64,000 nucleotides of DNA from Budorcas taxicolor (Eukaryota; Chordata; Mammalia; Artiodactyla; Bovidae), in NCBI RefSeq assembly GCF_023091745.1, contig NC_068924.1, positions 67,534,832 to 67,598,831 of the forward strand, written 5' to 3'. The stretch's first letter is position 1. Every line of letters starts with the position of its first letter. Of the stretch, positions 1-10,841 are shown piece by piece. The notes beneath the pieces are model-generated. The model was not told the origin of the DNA. It ran no database searches and worked only from the letters and a program-made list of their open reading frames with translations. Made by a program: the position numbers and the translations under genes.

Positions 1-2407
1 TAGCTTTGATTAGATGGACCTTTGTTGGCAAAGTAATGCCTCTGTTTTTTAATAATCTGTCTAGTTTGGTCATAACTTTTCTTCCAAGGAGCAAACATCT
101 TTTAATTTCTTGGCTGCAGTCACCATCTGCAGCGATTTTGGAGCCCTCCAAAAAATAAATTCTGTCAGTTTCCATTGTTTTCCCCATATAGTTGCCATGA
201 AGTGATGGGACTGGGGGCCATGATTTTAGTTTTCTGAATGTTGAGTTTTAAGCCAACTTTTTCACTCTCCTCTTTCATCAAGAGGTACTTTTGTTCTTCA
301 CTTTCTGACATAAGGATGGTGTCACCTGCATATCTGCGTTTATTGATATTTCTCCCAGCAATCTTGATTCCAGCTTGTGCTTCATCCAGCCTGACATTTC
401 TCATGCTGTACTCTGCATATAAGTTAAATAAGCACAGTGACAGTACACATCCTTGTACTTCTATCCCGATTTGGAATCAGTCTGTTGTTCCATGTCTGGT
501 TCTAACTGTTGCTTCTTGACATGTATACAGATTTCTCAAGAGGGAGGGAAGGTGGTCTGGTATTCCCATCTCTTTCAGAATTTTCCACAGTTTGTTGTGA
601 TCCACACAATCAAATCCTTTGGTGTAGTTGATAAGGCAGAAGTAGATGTTTTTCTGGAACTCTCTTGCTTTTTGATGATCTGATGGATGTTGGCAATTTG
701 ATCTCTGGCTCCTCTGCCTTTTCTCTTATCCCAGCTTGAAAATCAGGAAGTTCATGGTTCAGGTACCTTTGAAGCCTGCCTTAGAGAATTTTGAGCATTA
801 CTTTGCTAACATGTGAGATGACAGCAATTGTACAGTAGTTTGAATATTCTTTGGCATTGCCTTTCTTTGGGATTGGAATGAAAATTGACCTTTTCCTGTC
901 CTGTCATCACTGCTGAGTTTTCCAAATTTGCCGGCATATTGAGTGCAGTACTTTCACAGCATCATCTTTCAGGATTTGAAATAGCTCAACTGGAATTCCA
1001 TCACCTCCACTAGCTGTGTTCGTAGTGATGCTTTCTAAGGCCCACTTGACTTTGCATTCAAAGATGTCTGCCTCTAGTCCAGTGATCACACCATTGTAGT
1101 TATCTGGGTCATTTAAGATCTTTTTTGCATAGTTCTGTGTATTCTTGTCACCACTTCTTAATATCTTCTGCTTCTGTTAGGTCCATACCATTTCTCTCCT
1201 TTATTGTGCCCATCTTTGCATGCAATGTTGCCTTGGTATCTCTAATTTTCTAGTCTTTCCCATTCTATTGTTTTTCCATATTTCTTTGCATTGATCACTG
1301 AGGAAGGTTTTCTTATCTCTCCTTGCTATTCTTTGGATTCCTGCCGACAGTAGTAAATATAATTATGGTCATCTGAGTGAAATTCACCCATTCCAGTCCA
1401 TTTTAGTTCTTGATTCCTACAATGCCGATGTTCACTCTTGCCATCTCCTGTTTGACCACTTCTAATTTACCCTGATTCATGGACGTGATATTCCAGATTA
1501 TTACGCAGTATTTTCTTTACTGCATCGGATTTACTTCCATCACCGGTCACATCTGCAGCTGGGCATTGTTTTTGCTTTGGCTCCGTCTCTTCATTCTTTC
1601 TGGAGTTATTTCTCCACTCTTCTGCAGGAGCATATTGGGCACCTACTGACCTGGGGAGTTCATCTTTCAGTGTCATATCTTTTTGCCTTTTCATACTTTG
1701 CATGGGGTTCTCAAGGCAAAAGTACTAAAGTGGTTTGCCATTCCCTTCTCCAGTGGACCACGTTTTGTCAGATATCATGACCCATCTGTCTTGGGTGGCC
1801 CTACAGGGCATCATTTTATTGATTTAGACAAGGTTGTGGTCCATGTGATCAGTTTGATTCATTTTCTGTGATTGTGGTTTTTTGTTTTGTCCTTCCTCTG
1901 AATGATAAAGATAAGAGGCTTATGGAAGCATAATGGGAGAGACTGACTGTGGGGGAAATCTGTTATTTTTCTGATGGGCAGGGCCATGCTCAGTAAATCT
2001 TTAATCCAATTTTCTGTTGATGGGTGGGGCTCTGTTCCCTCCCTGTTGTTCATTTCAGTAGCTCAGTCTTGTCTGACTCTTTGAGACTCCATGGACTCTA
2101 GCATGCCAGGCTTCCCTGTCCATCACCCACTCCTGGAGCTTACTCAAACTCGTGCCCATTGAGTCAGTGATGCCATCCAACCATCTCATCCTCTGTCATT
2201 GTTGACCTGATACAAGACTACATTGGAGGTAATGAAGATAATGGTGACCTCCTTCAAAAGGCCCCGTGCTTGCTCTGCTGCACTCAGTGCCCTTGACCCT
2301 GCAGCAGGCCACTGCCAACCCATGCCTCCACCAGAGACTCCTGGAGACTCACAGGCATGTCTGGGTCAGTCTCTTGTTGTGCCATTGCTCCTTTCTCCTG
2401 GGTCCTG
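1..2407 (-). mobile_element. BovB (RTE LINE), large 5' part, cut by the window edge
   Basis: BovB is a non-LTR retrotransposon whose ORF2 encodes an endonuclease and reverse transcriptase. Read on the minus strand, this copy runs from the 5' region (near 2407) through remnants of the endonuclease-reverse transcriptase frame to the window start. The last few hundred bases of the element lie outside the window. Recognisable pieces are the degraded RT palm at 165-404, where the active-site YADD reads YAGD, and the ELFQILKDDAVKVLHSIC block at 907-1089. The frame is broken by many stops and shifts. There is an internal deletion near 1345, where the expected upstream segment is skipped. A second, short BovB tail sits inside it at 2051-2199. 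It is a dead copy. Confidence 0.9.
2051..2199 (-). mobile_element. BovB 3' tail nested in the larger BovB
   Basis: About 150 bp matching only the 3' end of BovB, in the same orientation as the host copy. It starts with a degraded tcag tail and runs to the block ending catcctctgtcat. On both sides the host BovB 5' region continues (ccctgttgtt before, tggaggtaatgaag after). A short tgttg-type direct repeat lies at each edge. It is a severely 5'-truncated insertion that is younger than its host. Confidence 0.75.
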
Positions 2408-2453
2408 CATTGCAGGCAGATTCTTTACCAAACAAGTTATCAGGGAAGCTCAC
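2408..2453 (-). mobile_element. Bov-tA head remnant
   Basis: About 45 bp matching the reverse complement of the tRNA-like Bov-tA head (gcaggcagattctttacc ... cagggaagc). It abuts the BovB 5' sequence directly, so it is the fixed remnant of a SINE, not a full copy. A short (AC)n run follows at about 2470-2484. Confidence 0.7.
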
Positions 2454-2603
2454 CTAACTTCTATATCACAAACACACACACACGAAAAAAATTCTTAATA
2501 ACGTCCTGTGACAAAGGGGTACTGAATCCTATATCTTTTCTGTAAGAGTGGGTGATTTTTTATTTTTGTATGCTTTGTTTTGATAAAAGATACCTTCCCT
2601 CTT

Positions 2604-2630
2604 ATAAATAAATAAATAAATAAATAAATA

Positions 2631-2671
<41 letters not shown>
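2604..2671. repeat. (AAAT)n-(AT)n compound microsatellite
   Basis: About 30 bp of AAAT repeats pass directly into about 37 bp of pure AT dinucleotides. A run of this purity is likely length-polymorphic. It produces a spurious reading frame of alternating Ile and Tyr on the minus strand. Confidence 0.95.
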
Positions 2672-2673
<2 letters not shown>

Positions 2674-2914
2674 CACTAGCCATCAGGACTTGTCCTGCAC
2701 TATCTGGATGTGTGTTGGTGGGTAAATAACCTCCTAACTAAAAACCATGTTCTGGTCAAGACATCTGTTAAGAATAATTTTAAAGGATTTTGTTAATGAT
2801 TATCACTGGCCAGAACATTTTCACTTTTACTAATGTGGCCAGGTTTGGGAAAGTCTAAACTAGAGAGTGACAGAAATTATGTCATTACAATGGAATCAAT
2901 ATATTAATAGTCTC

Positions 2915-3215
2915 AAAATCAGGCTGTCCTGGATTTGAACTCTTTCTTGGTTCTTGATTGGAGAAGAAAATAGCAACCCACTCCAGTATTCTTGCCTGGA
3001 AAATCCCATGGACAGAGGAGCCTGATAGGCTACAGTCCATAGGGTCGCAAAGAGTCAGACATGACTGGGCAACTTCACTCACTCACTCACTTGGTTCTTA
3101 ATAGTTGTATGACCTTGGATATATTAACTTAGGTTTTCTGAGTTCAGCCATCTTCTTTTTAAAAATATGGATAACAGCATTTATCTCATACACTTGTTAA
3201 AATGATAAGCAAAGT
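2915..3215 (+). mobile_element. MIR SINE, split by a Bov-tA
   Basis: Old mammalian MIR. The left part contains cctggatttgaactc and the right part contains tagttgtatgaccttgga, followed by the degraded 'cctcagtttcctcatctg' region. The two halves join cleanly if the SINE at 2956-3089 and one copy of its target duplication are removed. Confidence 0.7.
2956..3089 (+). mobile_element. Bov-tA SINE body (5'-truncated) with TSD
   Basis: The BovB-derived body of Bov-tA (gcaacccactccagtattcttg ... agtcagacatgactg) without the tRNA head, ending in (ACTC)n. Flanking direct repeats cttggttctt at 2946-2955 and 3090-3099 are the target-site duplication. The SINE is inserted into the MIR. Confidence 0.93.
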
Positions 3216-3479
3216 TCTGGTATACTGGCTTGCCCCTGATATTTATTTCACAAACATGAACTATTAATCTCATGTTTGTAATTTTTTACTTTGATGAAAT
3301 GTTGTATAAAATCCCTAAATAAAAAGCAAGCAGAGATCTTCTGGGCAGTCAGTTAAGAAAACAGAGGTGAATTATAAAGATACCCAGTTGCTGACCTCAC
3401 TTTTGTTTTTAAGATGGTTCCTGAAGAAGGTCAGTGGAAATCTTCGGCTCAAGGAACTGTTATTACATGCATGATTTAA

Positions 3480-3845
3480 AGAAGCGATCCCATCTTTTTG
3501 GCACCAGGGACCATTGTCAGGGAAGACAATTTTTCCATGAGCTGCAGTTGTGTGTGTTGAGGGGAAGGGGATGGTTTCAGGATGATTCAAGCACATTACA
3601 TTTATTGTGTACTTTGTTTCTCTTATTATTACACTGTGATATATAAAGAAAGACTTATTCAACTCACCATAATGCAGAATCGGTGGGAGCCCTGAGCTTG
3701 TTTTCCTGCAACTAGACATCCCATCTTGGGGTGATGGGAGAGTGATGGGGAATTCCTGTAAAGACAGATGAAGCTTTGCTCACTTGCCTGCTGCTCAGCT
3801 CCTGCTGCGCGGCCTGGTTCCTAACAGGTGATGGACCAGGCGTTG
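3480..3845. mobile_element. Old interspersed repeat, family not assigned
   Basis: The block beginning cccatctttttggcaccag and ending near cctggttcctaacaggtg resembles a widespread mammalian repeat whose ends read 'ggcaccagggaccggt' and 'cggcctgttaggaac'. I recognise the sequence type but cannot name the family reliably; it may be a DNA transposon fossil. No coding capacity is visible. Confidence 0.6.
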
Positions 3846-4339
3846 GGGTTCCCAGTCTAAAGTACTTTCTGCATTCTACCATGGCTGACATAATCTCCTC
3901 TTTGAATTTTTGCCACTTTTTTCTTTACTCCTACTGTTCCTAGAACATTTCAATACAACTTCAGCTTTTGTGCTTGTCTCCCCTGCCTCCAACATTTTCC
4001 CAAGTATTTTCAGTTCTAATTTCCTGACTTAAAAATGTGTTTTCTCTAACAGTTTCTTTCTGTAGTGACCTCCCATAAGTAGCCCAGTTTAAATGACACC
4101 CCACTATTCTCTATTCTGATACTAAACCCTAGTTATCATTTAAAGTGGAGATTTTGAGGATAAAGGATTTATCTCTCTAGCATATCAATATATTCCTTGT
4201 ACCTAGGAAATTGTCTGAAACAAAGTAGATGCTCAAAAATTTATATCACATAATCATATTTTCACAAATAATTATTCAATATTGGAGGACTTAGGGATAG
4301 ATACATCATTTATTTATATATTTTTGTATATATGTATAC
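3846..4339. other. Unassigned intergenic DNA
   Basis: AT-rich, no exon-like frame. The stretch at about 4185-4245, ending agtagatgctcaaaaa, faintly resembles a MIR/L2 3' end but is too diverged to call. Confidence 0.5.
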
Positions 4340-4347
4340 ATGCTTGC

Positions 4348-4526
4348 TGCTTGCTAAGTCGTTTGAGTCATGTTGGCTCTGCAAATCTATGGACTGTAGC
4401 CTGCTAGGCTGCTCTGTCCATGGGATTTCCCAGGCAAGAGTCCTGGAGTGGGTTGCCGTGCCCTCCTCCAGGGGATCTTTCCAACCCAGGGATCGAACCC
4501 GTGTCTTTTACGTTTCCTGTATTGGT
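4348..4526 (-). mobile_element. Bov-tA SINE with 8-bp TSD
   Basis: Reverse complement of Bov-tA: the body (tgctctgtccatgggattt ... gcaagagtcctggagtggg) followed by part of the head (gggatcgaacccgtgtc). Direct repeats atgcttgc at 4340-4347 and 4527-4534 flank it. The distal head is degraded. Confidence 0.9.
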
Positions 4527-4602
4527 ATGCTTGCATGTATTTATTTGCCACTGTGAACTAAAATCTGGCTTGATATATGCTATCAAAAAGTGAAACATTT
4601 AT

Positions 4603-5066
4603 TTAGGTATAATCTACATATCAGAAAATGCTCCCACTCTAAGTGAACTTTTTAACGAGTTCAAAAAATTTCATATACTCATTTATCCATCACCATAATC
4701 AATAAATAAGCTATTTTCATTACTTCATAATGCTCCCTTGAGGCTCTTCCCAGTCATTCCCTACTCTATACCTGGTTTCATGCAACCATTGATCTCTTGA
4801 CTCTATGGATGATATTTGTCTTTTACAGAAAGTCATATAAATGGAATCATACAGTGTGCATTCTTCTAGGTCCAATTTCTTTCAATCAGGCCTAACATTC
4901 TGGTACACTATCCACATTTTTTTGTATATGTAATCCATTACTTTGTATTGTTTAGTAGTGTTCCAGGGTGCCAGTATTTTACCTTTTTTTATCCTTTCAA
5001 TGACAAAGGACATGTACTTTGTTTCCAGTCTTAGGATATTATGAAGAAAACTGCTTTGAATAATCA
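4603..5066 (-). mobile_element. Old L1 (L1M type) 3' region
   Basis: Reads as the reverse complement of an old mammalian L1 3' end. The series ttatttaggtataatctac, atcaccataatcaa, catataaatggaatcatacag and a final ctgctttgaataatcatg occurs in the order expected. It is heavily diverged and non-coding. A Bov-tA follows immediately, and the next bases (aattttatacagacgtgg) may be its continuation. Confidence 0.8.
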
Positions 5067-5077
5067 TGTCTAAATCT

Positions 5078-5296
5078 TGGGCTTACCAGGTGGCTCAGTG
5101 GTAAAGAATCCACCTGACAGTGCAGGAGATGCAGGAGAGTATGGTCCTATCCCTGGGTCAGGAAGGTCTTCTGGAGGAGGAAATGGCAACCCAATCCAGC
5201 ATTCTTGCCTGGAGAGTCCCATGGACAGAGGAGCAGGCAAATTGCAGTTCATGGGGTCGCAAAGAGTTGGACATAATTGAGCATGCACACACGACA
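5078..5296 (+). mobile_element. Bov-tA SINE, nearly complete
   Basis: tRNA-like head (gggcttaccaggtggctcag, then ccctgggtcagg in the B-box region) followed by the BovB-derived body, ending at gttggacataattgagcatg. There is a small insertion in the head (gcaggagagtatgg). The tail is a short CA-rich run. No clean TSD could be seen. Confidence 0.92.
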
Positions 5297-5458
5297 TATA
5301 AATTTTATACAGACGTGGTTTTGCAGTTTGCATATTTCCAGTGAGTGGTTGCTGAGACAGTTAGAGGTGTGAGCACTTTGTTGGGAGATAGTACCTATGA
5401 AAATATAAAGGGTTCTGCAGATGGGGAGATTATGGAGGGGGAAACTTTGGACTGCAGA

Positions 5459-5611
5459 AAATTTTTTTTAATATAAATTTATTTATTTTCATTGGAGGTT
5501 AATTACTTTACAATATTGTATTGGTTTTGCCATACATCAACAAGAATCTGCCACAGGTATACATGTGTTCCCCATCCTGAACCCCCCTCCCTCCTCCCTC
5601 CCCGTACCAGA
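5459..5611 (-). mobile_element. L1-BT 3' terminus
   Basis: Starts with a T-rich run (the poly(A) of a minus-strand element) and continues ttacaatattgtattggttt and gccacaggtatacatgtg to the cccctccctcctccctcc block typical of the bovine L1 3' UTR. It is 5'-truncated at about 150 bp. Confidence 0.88.
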
Positions 5612-5882
5612 ACTTTTAAAGAGAAATAAAACAAAACTGGGCAGGGTGGGCCTCAGACTAAAATATAGATCTGACACTATTTCAACTTAGTGAAGCCATG
5701 CTGTATCAAGTTAGATGTTCTGCAAAACAGGTAGCAAGATAGGATTAAATCCGAAAAAATGTATTAGATCTCCTGATTCAGGTGGCAAAATTCTTTTCAC
5801 TTCTGCCTGGATCTTATGCAAAATTCTTTCCTTGTGTTCCAGCACAAGCTGGAACAGAATACCGAGATATAATGTTATATAA

Positions 5883-6032
5883 ATGGGCTTCCCTGATGGC
5901 TTAGTGGTAAAGAAGAAAGAAACAGCAACCCACTCCAGTATCCTTGCCTGGGAAATCCCATGGACAGGGGAGACTGGTGGCCTACAGTCCATGGCCTCAC
6001 AAGAGTCAAAACACACATACACACACATATAT
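5883..6032 (+). mobile_element. Bov-tA SINE with internal deletion
   Basis: The head start (gggcttccctgatggcttag) jumps directly to the body (aacagcaacccactccag). The B-box part of the tRNA-like promoter is therefore missing. It ends in a CA repeat (cacacatacacacacata). Confidence 0.88.
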
Positions 6033-6394
6033 GCTTCTGGAATTTATGTGTGCATACCAAGGATTTTGCTTCCCTTATTGCGGCAAAGAACACATAATTC
6101 AGGATTTTTTTTTTCTTAATTTATAGTGGATACTCTACAGCTGGACTCCTAAGACCTTACTTATGTTTCAGGTGCCTAAATTATCATAGGATACATCCAC
6201 TCTCTGTGGTCCATTTTTCTCACCAAATCTGCTCATCCTGTCCAGTTATCATGTGTCATTTATTTAACAGTTCAACGTGATTTCCATATTTCTGCATTAT
6301 GACAGAGCAGGAGACGTGCATAGACCTGGAGCAAGATTCCGATGCCCCTGCTGTGCCAATGCCAATTAAATATTTTTTAGCATTTTCTTTTCAT

Positions 6395-7165
6395 TTTGAT
6401 CATTATATTTTTATACTCCACATAATAAAATTGTCCCATTTAAAGTGTGGAGTTAAATAGATTTTACAAATACATATGATCGGTTAACTATCACCACAAA
6501 AGTTATGTAACATTTCTGTAACCACAAAACATTTCCTAATACCCTATTCCAAACCCTTACAAAAATTAATGAAAAAAAGAGACTATGCGCTGTTTTGTGT
6601 AATGTTTTTCCCACTTACATTGATAAATGACTTTGAGATTCACACATCAATCATCTGTGCCTTCATAATGATGAAAAATGTTTCCTTCTGTGAATATCTT
6701 TCTATCTAAACGGAAACTTAGGATATTTCAGGTTTTTTTTTTTTTTTTAGGCTGCTAAAATTACTTTGGGAAACTTTTATGTGTCTTTATTTATTTTGGA
6801 TAAAGAACTAAATTTTGTATTTCTGGTCATAGAACAGGTAGATTTTTAATTCTGTAAGAAACTTGACAGAACTTTTTTCAAAGCAGTTGTATTTTTTAAT
6901 ATTTGCATGAACAATGTATAAGAGTTTCACTAGCTCCATGTTTGGTGTTATTATTGTATTTTAAAATCCGTCCATCTGAAATCCTAGGAGGTGTTTAGTA
7001 GTATCTCATCATGGTTTTATTCACTTTTCTATCATAATAATAATATTGAACACTTTTTCTGGTGCTTATTGCCCATACTTACACCATCTTTTCTCAATTG
7101 ACTATTTAAATTATTGTCTATTTTTTACTAGATTTTCCCCATCATTTTATTATTGAATTGTAAGA
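6395..7165 (-). mobile_element. Old L1 (L1M type) 3' region
   Basis: A second old L1 3' end on the minus strand: tcccatttaaagtgtggag, tatcaccacaaaagttatg, actttgagattcacacatc, then a diverged region with cttttctatcataataa and ttgactatttaaattattg. It repeats the same consensus stretch as the fragment at 4603, so it is a separate insertion. Confidence 0.72.
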
Positions 7166-7691
7166 CATTTTCATTACCAAATATATTCACTTCCTCAAGA
7201 AAAAAGAAAGCACTTTATAGATAATCAAGGAGATTTCAAGTGCAAAGTAAAAGTGTGCAATTCTAGAATTCATAATTATTCTGAAGGAGCAATAGGATTT
7301 TGAGTAGAATGACATAAAACTTTATTTACTTCACAATTTTAATTTAGAAGGAAATCACATCAGTAGACACATAGTAGCAACAGTAGCATGCTGCATAAGC
7401 AGAATAGCAACAAAAGCAGTGCAACTCAAATTCTTTCATTTCTTTTAAGTTACTTCAGTTTTTATTCAAATTACCATCTTATTTAATGCTTGTAAATACT
7501 ATTTTAGTAAAATGACATATGGAGGAATCCTCTTCAGCTGTGTTTTATTTATTGCATTCCTACTAATAAAAGCTATCGCATTAATTTCTAATGCCAACTA
7601 TTTCTTAAGCCTGTACATCATTACTTATTATAAATAACAAAAAGTGTTTTACTAATAAGTTTTTAATGAAAAGTAAATAATTACTCCATTG
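7166..7691. other. Unassigned AT-rich DNA
   Basis: No recognisable repeat, exon-like frame or RNA gene. Confidence 0.5.
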
Positions 7692-7697
7692 TTATAA

Positions 7698-7909
7698 AGA
7701 AAGTGAAGTCGCTCAGTCATGTCTGACTTTTTGCGACCCCATGGACTGTAGCCTACCAGGTTCCTCCATCCACTGGATTTTCCAGGCAAGAATACTGGAG
7801 TGGGTTGCCACTTCTTACTCTAGGAGATCTTCCCAACCCAGAGATTGAACCCGGGTCTCCCCCATTGTAGGCAGACACTTAACCGTCTGAGCCACCAGGG
7901 AAGTGCCCC
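7698..7909 (-). mobile_element. Bov-tA SINE, complete
   Basis: Full reverse complement: gtgaagtcgctcagtcatg through the body to the head (gattgaacccgggtctcc ... ctgagccaccagggaag). Short direct repeats tataaa at 7692-7697 and 7910-7915 may be the TSD. Confidence 0.95.
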
Positions 7910-7915
7910 TATAAA

Positions 7916-9125
7916 TATAAGCACACTACTATTTATTTCTCAGGAACTTAATCCTCAACTTGCCTTACAATCTAGTTATTGGATTATAAATTATGTTTAT
8001 TGGTTTCATTTTACATGCAAGCAATGATCTTATAAATATATTTAAGTTTATGATCATTGTTTACACAGCATAAAATGCTGTATTTTTTCCAATCTTTGGA
8101 AATTGATCCCCTAATTATGGGATAATTACTATTCAGTGATAGAGTAATTATAGAGTAATTCCTAAGTCATTATTGAGTAATAACATTGTAACACCATGAA
8201 ATTATAGGGTAGATAAATGCATGCTGATTTTTACATACTAAAGCACAGTATAGAAAATCCAATAATTATATTTCATCACATTTAAGGAAAGCATACACTA
8301 AATCACACTAATCAGTTTTTAGTATTCATACATATTAGTGAAATTTCTTCAAGCCAAATCCTTTATTTTCTCATGAAAGAAAACAGCTTAATTTTTGTGG
8401 GAAAGTGAATAGTGGAGACAGATTGTATGATAGGAATTTATGTTTTCTCTTTAAATATCACTGTGCATAAACCTATCATGTTTATGTGATCACAAATGGG
8501 ATTTTTAGGGGGAAAATATTATCATTTTAAATGTAGCTATCCCAATGAATTGAGCAGAAACTGGAAAGAACTGGCTTCTATCATTCTAAATTTTTATACA
8601 TTAAATTTACATACAGATTCCCCTTTATATTAAACAAATAAACAAGCATGCTTTTGGGGGAGGAATAGATTCTAAAACTTCAATTACATATTTTTATGGC
8701 TTCAGTGTCATGAAAGACAAAAAATTCTTGGGGAAATTATTCTAGATTAGAGAAGCATTAAATTCTTGACAAGTAAAATTAATAAATGATTCTAGCTTAA
8801 GTCTTTGGTCATAAAATGTAACGAGTATGTGGTATTATTAAGAGAATTAGAGAAATTAGAATTTGGGTTTTATATTGAGCAAGAGCATTGCATCCATGTT
8901 AAATTTGCTGATTGTGCACATTATATTGTTTTATGTTGGAGGATATTCTTGATTGTTGATAATATGTGCTTTGATATTAACCAGTATGCACCCCCATTCC
9001 AGGAAAGATGTTTGTTTGGACAGATATACACACACTCACATACACACATTTATGGAGAGAAAGAGGGAGAAAAAAGAGAGCAAAAATAACAAAATCTTGA
9101 TAAGAAAGAGATAAATACATAAATG
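7916..9125. other. Unassigned AT-rich DNA
   Basis: About 1.2 kb with no recognised element. A 94-codon open frame at 8805-9089 (+) has no motif I recognise and ends in a CA- and GA-rich low-complexity run (about 9025-9085). I do not regard it as a gene. Confidence 0.5.
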
Positions 9126-9805
9126 CTCATTGTAGTATTCTTGCAACTGTTTTACTGAATATAGTTAATTTACAATGTTGCGCTACTCTCTGCTGTATAG
9201 TGAAGAGACTCATAACACATATATATATTCTTTTGTAAATATTCTTTTCTATATGGTTTATCACAGGATATTGAATATTGTTCCCTGTATTATACATTAG
9301 GGCATTGTTGTTTATCCATTCTAACTGTAATAGCTTGCATCCACCAAACCCAAACACCCAGTCCATCTACTCCGTCTACTCCTCTCCCTTGGCAACAAGA
9401 TTTTCTCTATGCCGATGAGTTTGTTTCTTTCTGTAGATAGGTTCATTTATGACATATTTTAGATTTCATATGTAACTGATATCATATGATAACTGTCTTT
9501 CTCTTTCTGACTTACTTCACTTAGTATGATAACCTCTAGTTTCATCCATGTTGCTCTCCAGGGCATTATTTTGTTCTGTTTTTTGCTAAGTAGTATTCCA
9601 TTCCATTTTATAATTTGTACATTTTCCATAGCATTCTATTTTATATATTGTACATCTTCGTTATCCATTCAACTGTCAGTGGACATTTAGGTTGTGTCCA
9701 TGTCTTAACTATTGTGAACAGTGCTGCTTTAAATATAAGGGTACATGTAACTTTTTGAATTATAGTTTTGTCTGGGTATATTCCCAGCAGCAAGATTGCT
9801 GTTTC
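9126..9805 (-). mobile_element. Artiodactyl L1 3' portion
   Basis: Minus-strand L1 3' UTR and ORF2 C-terminal region: atagttaatttacaatgttg, tatggtttatcacagg, ttccctgtattatacatta, then tttcatccatgttgctctcc and cagcagcaagattgctg. It is older than the L1-BT copies and has no usable frame. Confidence 0.83.
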
Positions 9806-9897
9806 TTAAAAGAAGAAGCATGTCAGCTTTATAATGTCTCTAAAAATATGGGTCCAAAATTATAAAGAAATGTAGAAATTTTCAGTTAAATTGGCTC

Positions 9898-10790
9898 TCA
9901 GTTCAGTTCAGTCACTCAGTCGTGTCCAACTCTTTGTGACCCCATGATTGCAGCACGCCAGGGATCCCTTACTATCTCCAACTCCTGGAGTTCACTCAAA
10001 CTCACGTCCATCGAGTCGGTGATGCCATCCAGCCATCTCATCCTCTGTCGTCCCCTTCTTCTCCTGCCCCCAATCCCTCCTAGCATCAAAGCTTTTTCCA
10101 ATGAGTCAACTCTTCGCATGAGGTGGCCAAAGGACTGGAGTTTCAGCTTTAGCATCATTCCTTCCAAAGAACACCCAGGGCTGATCTCCTTTAGAATGGA
10201 CTGGTTGGATCTCCTTGCAGTCCAAAGGACTCTCAAGAGTCTTCTCCAACACCACAGTTCAAAAGCATCAATTCTTCGGTGCTCAGCTTCCTTCACAGTC
10301 CAACTCTCACATCCATACATGACTACTGGAAAAACCATAGCTTTGACTAGACAGACCTCTGTTCGCAAAGGAATGTCTCTACTTTTGAATGTGCTATCTA
10401 GGTTGGTCATAACTTTTCTTCCAAGGAGTAAGCGTCTTTTAATTTCATGGCTGGAATCTCCATCTGTAGTGATTAGAGCCCCCCAAAATAAAGTCTGACA
10501 CTGTTTCCACTGTTTCCCTATCTATTTCCCGTGAAGAGATGGGACCAGATGCCATGATCTTCGTTTTCTGAATGTTGAGATTTAAGCCAACTTTTTCACT
10601 CTCCTCTTTCACTTTCATCAGGAGGTTTTTTAGTTCTTCGTCACTTTCTGCCATAAGGGTGGTATTATCTGCATATCTGAGGCTTTTGATACTTCTCCCA
10701 GAAATTTTGATTCCAGCTTGTGCTTCTTCCAGCCCAGCGTTTCTCATGATGTACTCTGCATAGAAGTTAAATAAGCAAGATGACAATATA
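9898..10790 (-). mobile_element. BovB LINE, 3' half
   Basis: Begins at 9898 with the reverse-complemented tail tcagttcagttcag and extends through the ORF2 C-terminal region to the RT palm (PYADNTT-like at about 10670-10690; the second Asp of YADD is Asn here). It is truncated at 10790 and joined directly to a second, oppositely oriented BovB tail. The C-terminal reading frame is intact at 9916-10410. Confidence 0.95.
9916..10410 (-). pseudogene. BovB ORF2 C-terminal fragment, 164 codons
   Basis: An uninterrupted stretch of the region downstream of the reverse transcriptase in BovB ORF2. It includes the conserved run MYGCESWTVKEAEHRRIDAF and the arginine-rich segment GGRRRRGRQRMRWLDGITDS, ending at the element's own stop. 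The first Met is not a real start: the upstream palm is in another frame and is damaged (YADN in place of YADD). The fragment lacks endonuclease and RT domains and cannot retrotranspose. It is a retained ORF in a fairly young copy. Confidence 0.85.
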
Positions 10791-10841
10791 CAAAGCGCAA
10801 AGCGTTGGACATTATTGAGTGGCTGAACTGAACTGAACTGA
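10791..10841 (+). mobile_element. Isolated BovB 3' tail, inverted against its neighbour
   Basis: About 50 bp: a cgcaaagcgttggac-like segment and gactgagtgactgaactg-type tail (here ggctgaactgaactgaactg). It is on the plus strand, directly touching the 5' break of the minus-strand BovB. The composite therefore carries inverted BovB tails at its two outer ends. Confidence 0.8.

Noticed and set aside
2495..2683. Frame with alternating Ile-Tyr repeats
   Set aside because: Pure translation of the (AT)n/(AAAT)n microsatellite.
5078..5150. tRNA-like heads with A- and B-box similarity
   Set aside because: They are heads of Bov-tA SINEs attached to BovB-derived bodies and lack an intact acceptor stem and anticodon arm, so they are not tRNA genes.
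8805..9089. 94-codon frame in unassigned DNA
   Set aside because: No recognisable domain, low-complexity C-terminus and no supporting gene structure.
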